Below are positions 59,196 through 64,000 of a DNA stretch of 64,000 nucleotides, one piece after another (the stretch's first letter is position 1; the number at the start of each line of letters is the position of its first letter). A program made the translations under genes and the position numbers. Source of the DNA: Niebla homalea. Its lineage: Eukaryota; Ascomycota; Lecanoromycetes; Lecanorales; Ramalinaceae. The DNA is taken from positions 310,001-374,000 of the forward strand of contig JAHGAU010000025.1 in the NCBI GenBank assembly GCA_019925105.1, read 5' to 3'. The notes below the pieces were generated by a model. The model saw nothing but the letters and a program-made list of their open reading frames with translations. It ran no database searches and was not told the DNA's origin.

Positions 59196-60920
59196 ATTCG
59201 TGTCACGGTTCCAGCAGGCCTTGCTCCCAGGCTCGGCCTACTTGCCCCGTGGGTACTAGTGGCTTGGCACTCCCACTCATATCCTTCATAGATCCTATAC
59301 CATAGTTACCTTCATAGTTATTATTCTTATTATTATTAGGATTTACTTCAGTACCCTAATATAATAATAATTATTACTTACGATCGCGTATTATAAAACT
59401 TATTATTTAAGCCTTTAAATAAGTCTTAAAGCATTAAGATAATAGATTATTTACGCCAGATAGAGCTATCCACTCCCCGAGGGAAGTACTTAGAAGTACG
59501 TAGTAACAAGCTTCATATTATATACCCGTTGCCCGTCACCCTTAAGAGTAATATTAAAAGCAATTAAGAGCGATATAATTACTAGTATATTAAACTTAGC
59601 ATTTTTACCTTTAAAGAAGACGTATTAAAAGTAGTGATACTTTAGGTTATTAATACTTTTCACTAGATAACGGCTTCTTATAATACTCAAGAGTTATTAA
59701 GACTAAGAATAAAAGCAACTTTATTATATATATTATATAAGAGATCTCTTAATACCCTTAGAGAAAACATTAAGAAACGTCCTGCTTTTAATACGTTATT
59801 TATACCAGAGAATGTCTTTAACGTAAAATACTTAAATTTCGGCTAAGACGTTCAAGGAACGTTTTGTATCTTTTAGTTCTTTAAAGTAACTATATTCCGG
59901 CTTACTTTACCTATTTTATATGGCCGCGGTAGGCTTTATATTTGACGATAACGATTATACTTAAGTTATTTACCGTTCATATAATTACGTATTCTGTGAT
60001 TAAGCGGACGGTAAAAACCTTTATACGGAGTATACGAGAGTAAGGTTTAAATACGTATATATTAAGCGGTACTACAGTATAATACCCTTTAAATTTAAGC
60101 CTTAAAATAAGCTTTAAATTAAAGCTTAAACCGATACTCGGCTATAATATAAGCGTTATAAAGAGGTCTTTAAGTCAAGTAACAAGCTTTATATACATAT
60201 TAAGGAAATGAGGCACTTTAATATTAAAGAGCCTATTAAGTAAGGTAGATTATAAAAAAGAACAGTTTAAAACGATACCGTGGATGGGTATATCGTTAAC
60301 AATTCTTTAAGCCGTACGATAAACGCACGTATCCAGTTAATTACCTTGCCCGTAACCCAGGGTATTCATTTTACAATCAAGTTATACTTTAAAAGCATAT
60401 AATAAGCCTGCTATAAGGGTAATATATACGATTTTTTTTTAATTTTTTACCCGGTTTACTTTATTAAGTAAGACTTAATTCGGTAATACCCCGGAGATCA
60501 CGGTTTTAAACGATTCAGTTTAATTGTAATACTTAAAACCACGATAACGGACCGGGTCCGCTTATAATAATTTCATAAGTAGCCGTTTTTCCTTCGTTTT
60601 TTCAATATACGGATTGCTTAAAAGCTGGATCTCAACTATTATACTTATATAAAGTATTAAATATATACCGGTAATTCCTTTTAATAATAGCTAGCGACGA
60701 GAAACGTGGATTTAATTGGTTTACAGGAGCTCACCGTCGTAAAGGGGGGGGTAGTATTACGGTTCCAGCAGGCCTTACTCCCAAGCTCGGCCTATTTACC
60801 CCGTAGGTATCAATGGCTTGGCACTCCCACTTATATCCTTTATGGATCCTGTACCATAGCCACCTTCATAGTTATTATTCTCATCATTACTAGGACCTAC
60901 TCCAGTACCCTGACAATTCG
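59196..60920 (+). mobile_element. Non-autonomous LTR element T3 (1.7 kb)
   Basis: The element proper is 59,201-60,915. LTRs are 161 bp (59,201-59,361 and 60,755-60,915, TGTCACGGTTCCAGCAGG...CAGTACCCTGACA), with the 5-bp duplication ATTCG. A strong purine tract (AAAGGGGGGGGTAG) precedes the right LTR, fixing plus orientation. The 1.4-kb interior shows no gag-pol. About 60,255-60,370 shares a module (AAAAGAACAGTTTAAAACGA, CCGTACGATAAACGCACG, CTTGCCCGTAA) with T2a at about 24,005-24,125. Open frames at 59,094-59,291 and 60,706-60,948 run through the LTRs and are not genes. Confidence 0.92.
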
Positions 60921-61084
60921 CTATATTACTTATATTATTTGCTTTTAAAAAAACGGTAACTTACGCTTTTACGTCCAGTAACGGAAGCATAATATATTAA
61001 CTCGAAAAAACCAATATTTGCTTTTTTTTATCGAAAGCATTTTCGCCCGCGTAATAAATTATAAATCTTCTCTCTTTAATTTCG
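60921..61084. other. Short spacer between T3 and SatE copy D
   Basis: About 165 bp, moderately RIPed; continuation of the old Gypsy relic or flank. Nothing else seen. Confidence 0.5.
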
Positions 61085-62400
61085 TAGTTACCAAGAGTCC
61101 CAGATAGGAAATAGCTATTACGTGCCTGAATTCTTGAACATCAAAAAATCTCGAATTCTCAAAAATAAAAAACATTTAGGTGCATCCAGCGATTTACCCT
61201 TTTTTTCGGTTAATATTTACGGAGAAATATTTAGGGTAATGCTATCGTAATCCATAGCCAAAATTTCAGATAAAATCGAGTAGTTTTTGGTGATAACCTT
61301 ACCAAAAGAGTGGTTTATACCGTGGCTGAGGGGCCGGTTTATTGACATTTTGAGACCCTGACCCTCACCTACCAGTCAAAATACCTACTACTCAACCCAC
61401 TTATTACCTATATAACGAGATGCCCGACACCCGCTTGCTCTTATAGCTACCACCCAGAAATACCGGGATTGCGACGGAGAAGCTGAGGGGTGAGCAAGGC
61501 CTCCATGCGCATAACGAGCTGCCTAACACGCGCATAACGAGATGCCTGACACGCGCATGCCCCTACCACAACAGGCCCAAAAACACGGTGAATTGGACGG
61601 AGAACCTGAGAGCTAAGTAAGGCCTCCCTGCACCGGACGAGCTGCCTGACACGCGCATGCCCCTACCATAACAGGCTCAAAAACACAGTGAATTGGACGG
61701 AGAATATAAGAGCTGAGCAAGGCCTCTATGCGCATAACGAGATGCCTGACACGCGTATACTCCCATTGCGACAGGCCAGAAACAGCGCAGTTCGATCGGA
61801 GAAGCCGCGAGGTGAGCACAAATCCTTTTGCAAGCCCTTTTGCAAGCCCTTTTGCAAGCCCTTTTGGCAAGCCCTTTTGCGCGCCTACCTGACGAGACGC
61901 CTAACCCTCATATCCTCCCATTGCGACAGGCCAGAAAGACCGTGATTGGTTTGGAGACATCACTTTGCGGGCAAGACCCTCACCACTCACCCTTTGTACT
62001 TGAAGCGATGCCCAGCTCTCACATTCTCCCATTGCGACAGGCCAAAAAGACCGTGTTTGCCCTGAAAACCTCACTTTTGCGGTAGGGCCTACTTGACGCG
62101 ATGCCCGCTTCTCACATTCTCCTATTGCGACAGGCCAAAAAGACCGTGTTTGCCCTGAAGACCTCACTTTTGAAGCAGGCCCTTTACCGCTTACCCCCTG
62201 CACTTGAGGCGATGCCCGGCTCTCATATTCTCCCATTGCGACAGGCTAAAAAGACCGTGTTTGCCCTGAAGACCTCACTTTTGCGGCAGGGCCTTTATCG
62301 CTCACCCCCTGCACTTGAAGCGATGCCCGGCTCTCACATTCTCCCATAGCTATTACCTAAAAATAGCGTATTTATATTGAAGAACCTCACTGCTAAGCAA
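61085..62400 (-). repeat. SatE tandem-repeat element, copy D, little RIPed
   Basis: The tail (61,085-61,380) aligns with copies B and C (TTCTTGAACATCAAAAAATC, TCGAATTCTCAAAAATAAAA, GGGGCCGGTTTATTGACATT). Then come about nine tandem units of about 95-120 bp with AACGAGATGCCTGACACGCG, CTCCCATTGCGACAGGCCA and GGAGAACCTGAGAG. A 12-bp minisatellite (AAGCCCTTTTGC, 61,826-61,880) sits in the middle, not at the edge. The last three units (61,990-62,345) have a near-perfect 120-bp period. C content is close to normal, so this copy is young or escaped RIP. The reading frames of 82-111 codons here are products of the 120-bp period. Confidence 0.85.
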
Positions 62401-62558
62401 ACACTCCCGGGACCGAAGAGCATTTCGGTGGTGTCCCTACCTCGTATTCTATAAAAACCTATATTATTATAGTTTTTAATTTATTTTATATAAGTTTTAG
62501 AAATAAAAATCTAATATCGTTTATTATAAAAATAAGAATATATAAATATAAAGTAAGA
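62401..62558. other. Spacer before LINE L3
   Basis: About 160 bp. The first 50 bp are GC-rich (CTCCCGGGACCGAAGAGCAT), then AT-rich. No feature recognised. Confidence 0.5.
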
Positions 62559-64000
62559 GAGAGATTTGAAGATGGCGACGAATAAAGGGACCCCAGAGAT
62601 CCAAAACGATACGTATATACATAGCTTTAACGATAGTAAGGGGAGTATATTAAGTGCGATAAGTAGAAATAACGTAATGGTTAAGAATAAAATGGTAAAC
62701 GGGTAAGTAACTTATATTAATAAAAACGGTAGTAACGTATATAGGTAATATAATAATAATAAGCCGGATAACGCTTAAAGTAAATAAGGGAATTAAGGTT
62801 AATAGCATATACGTATTAAAGCGCGTAAAACGCATAATAATAATATGTAAATAATAAGTAAATAAAAGGGTAGGAAGGCTAATACGGTATTAATAACGAA
62901 GAATATAAACGGAAGGAAGGGATAAAAAGACCGCAATAAAAATATTATTAAGGGTATATAAAAGGGAAATAAAACTGGTAAAAAAAATAGGACCTTAAAG
63001 GATTAAAAGTAAAAAGCGGAAATAATATATCGCCCAATAAAGGAAAGCGAGAAAACGATAAAGAAAGCAATAAAAGCTTTAAAAGGATTCCTTATAATAA
63101 AGTAAAAGGATATTACGTTAAAGACTTAATTAATATTATAAATTAAATTAAAAAACGTAAAAGACTTCTATATAAAGATAAAGATAAAATTAAAGAAAAC
63201 GGAACGCTTATAGAGCTCTTAAAAAACGGGAGTGAAAGCGTTAATAAAGAATAAAGACGGCGGTTTAAGGTTAAGTATATAAAGTAAAAGTATAAAAACG
63301 GTGGCCTTTTAAATAAAAGAAAATTAAGTAATAAGGGTAATAAAAAGGGTACCCGCGGCAGAGAATAAAAAAATAACGGAAAAAAAGGTAATTATATCGA
63401 GGAAAGCGAAAATAATAATAATCCGCTTATTTAATAATGAAAAAAGGAATATAACGGTAAAAATAAACTTATTATAGTTAATAAAGGCTTTTAAAATAAT
63501 AACGGAACTATTAATAAAATAAATTATTATAATACGTAAACTATAAAGTAAAGATATCTTTTTTAATATAACGTTTTTAAAAATAAAAGAAAACCTAAAA
63601 AGATTTAAGGTTTAAATTAATAAAAAAAAGTATAAATTAATTAAAGTTTTAAGGTAATTATTTACCGTTATAATAAATAAGATATACCTATTACGTTTTA
63701 AGGAAGCCGAAAGAAAAGCTATATTAAAAAATATAGAAAAAAAGAATATAATTCTTTATTTAAAGTTTAAAATTATTAACTATAGGCTTCCGCCAGTAAT
63801 AAAAAGACTTAATTCTTTAAGATGCATAAAAAGGTATTTTACCGTTATATTAAGTATAACGTTAATAAAAATATATAATAACGTCCTAAATAAAAGGATT
63901 ATTAAAGAAGGATCTTTTAAGATAATTCGGTTATAAAATAGGGCGGTTAATATTTATTAATATTTTAAGTATTAAAACTATAAATATATTATTATAAAAT
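62559..64000 (+). mobile_element. Tad1-like LINE L3, 5' part, runs off the window
   Basis: From ATG 62,572 (GATGGCGACGAATAAAGGGA) it aligns base for base with L1 from 31,281 through ORF1 to the window end, which corresponds to about L1 32,709. Differences are mainly C/T and G/A. The AGCTTTAACGATAGTAAG block, the CGGGTAAGTAAC stop region and AATAATAAGCCGGATAACGC are all shared with L1. L3 is more heavily RIPed than L1. The open frame at 62,650-62,835 (-) is a shadow. Confidence 0.9.

Noticed and set aside
61613..62349. Several 82-111 codon frames with repeated HILPLRQAKKTVFALKTS blocks
   Set aside because: They arise from the 120-bp tandem unit; frames are open on both strands and lack start or stop logic.

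Overview
The window looks like an AT-rich isochore of a filamentous ascomycete (Pezizomycotina) genome that has been through repeat-induced point mutation (RIP). Most of the sequence has had its C replaced by T outside CpG. TpA is everywhere, CpA is nearly absent, and recognisable transposon reading frames are full of TAA/TAG/TGA. One island at about 37.1-41.9 kb has normal base composition and holds the only plausible host genes. No rRNA, tRNA or CRISPR was seen. All homology calls come from reading motifs by eye; no search was run.

Layout. 1-4,050: unidentified RIP relic with two small higher-GC islands. 4,053-13,867: an unknown element built on tandem repeats (here called SatE), split by a 7.96-kb terminal-inverted-repeat DNA transposon (8-bp target duplication), which itself carries a 5'-truncated LINE. 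13,868-30,709: one old 5'-truncated Tad1-like LINE (L2) broken by a minus-strand Gypsy element (15,522-22,846, carrying a MITE and a solo LTR), a 1.6-kb LTR element (T2a), a second LTR element (T1a, with an inverted T2b inside) and a short minus-strand LINE copy. 31,248-37,069: full-length Tad1-like LINE (L1) with target duplication, ending about 70 bp before the first host gene.

Host island: a Pro/Ser/Thr-rich two-helix membrane protein gene (+) whose 5' end seems damaged by RIP spreading from L1; a two-exon membrane protein gene (-) with a clear 75-bp intron; a hAT-type MITE in the promoter it shares with a single-exon, single-helix protein gene (+); and a 55-codon small ORF behind a TATA box. 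I recognise no function for any of them.

Right part: solo LTR 41,937-42,110; SatE copy C; RIP-killed remnants of a short-chain dehydrogenase and a FAD-dependent monooxygenase side by side; a complete chromovirus-type Gypsy element (45,465-52,392); LTR element T1b (53,071-54,842); an old Gypsy protease relic; LTR element T3 (59,201-60,915); SatE copy D, little affected by RIP; and the 5' end of another L1-type LINE (L3) running off the window.

The target duplications give a clean nested-insertion history. Insertions under about 450 bp have mostly escaped RIP while the long elements have not. The most unusual items are the T1 LTR elements, which carry a conserved non-gag/pol reading frame, the SatE element, and the dead SDR/monooxygenase pair.
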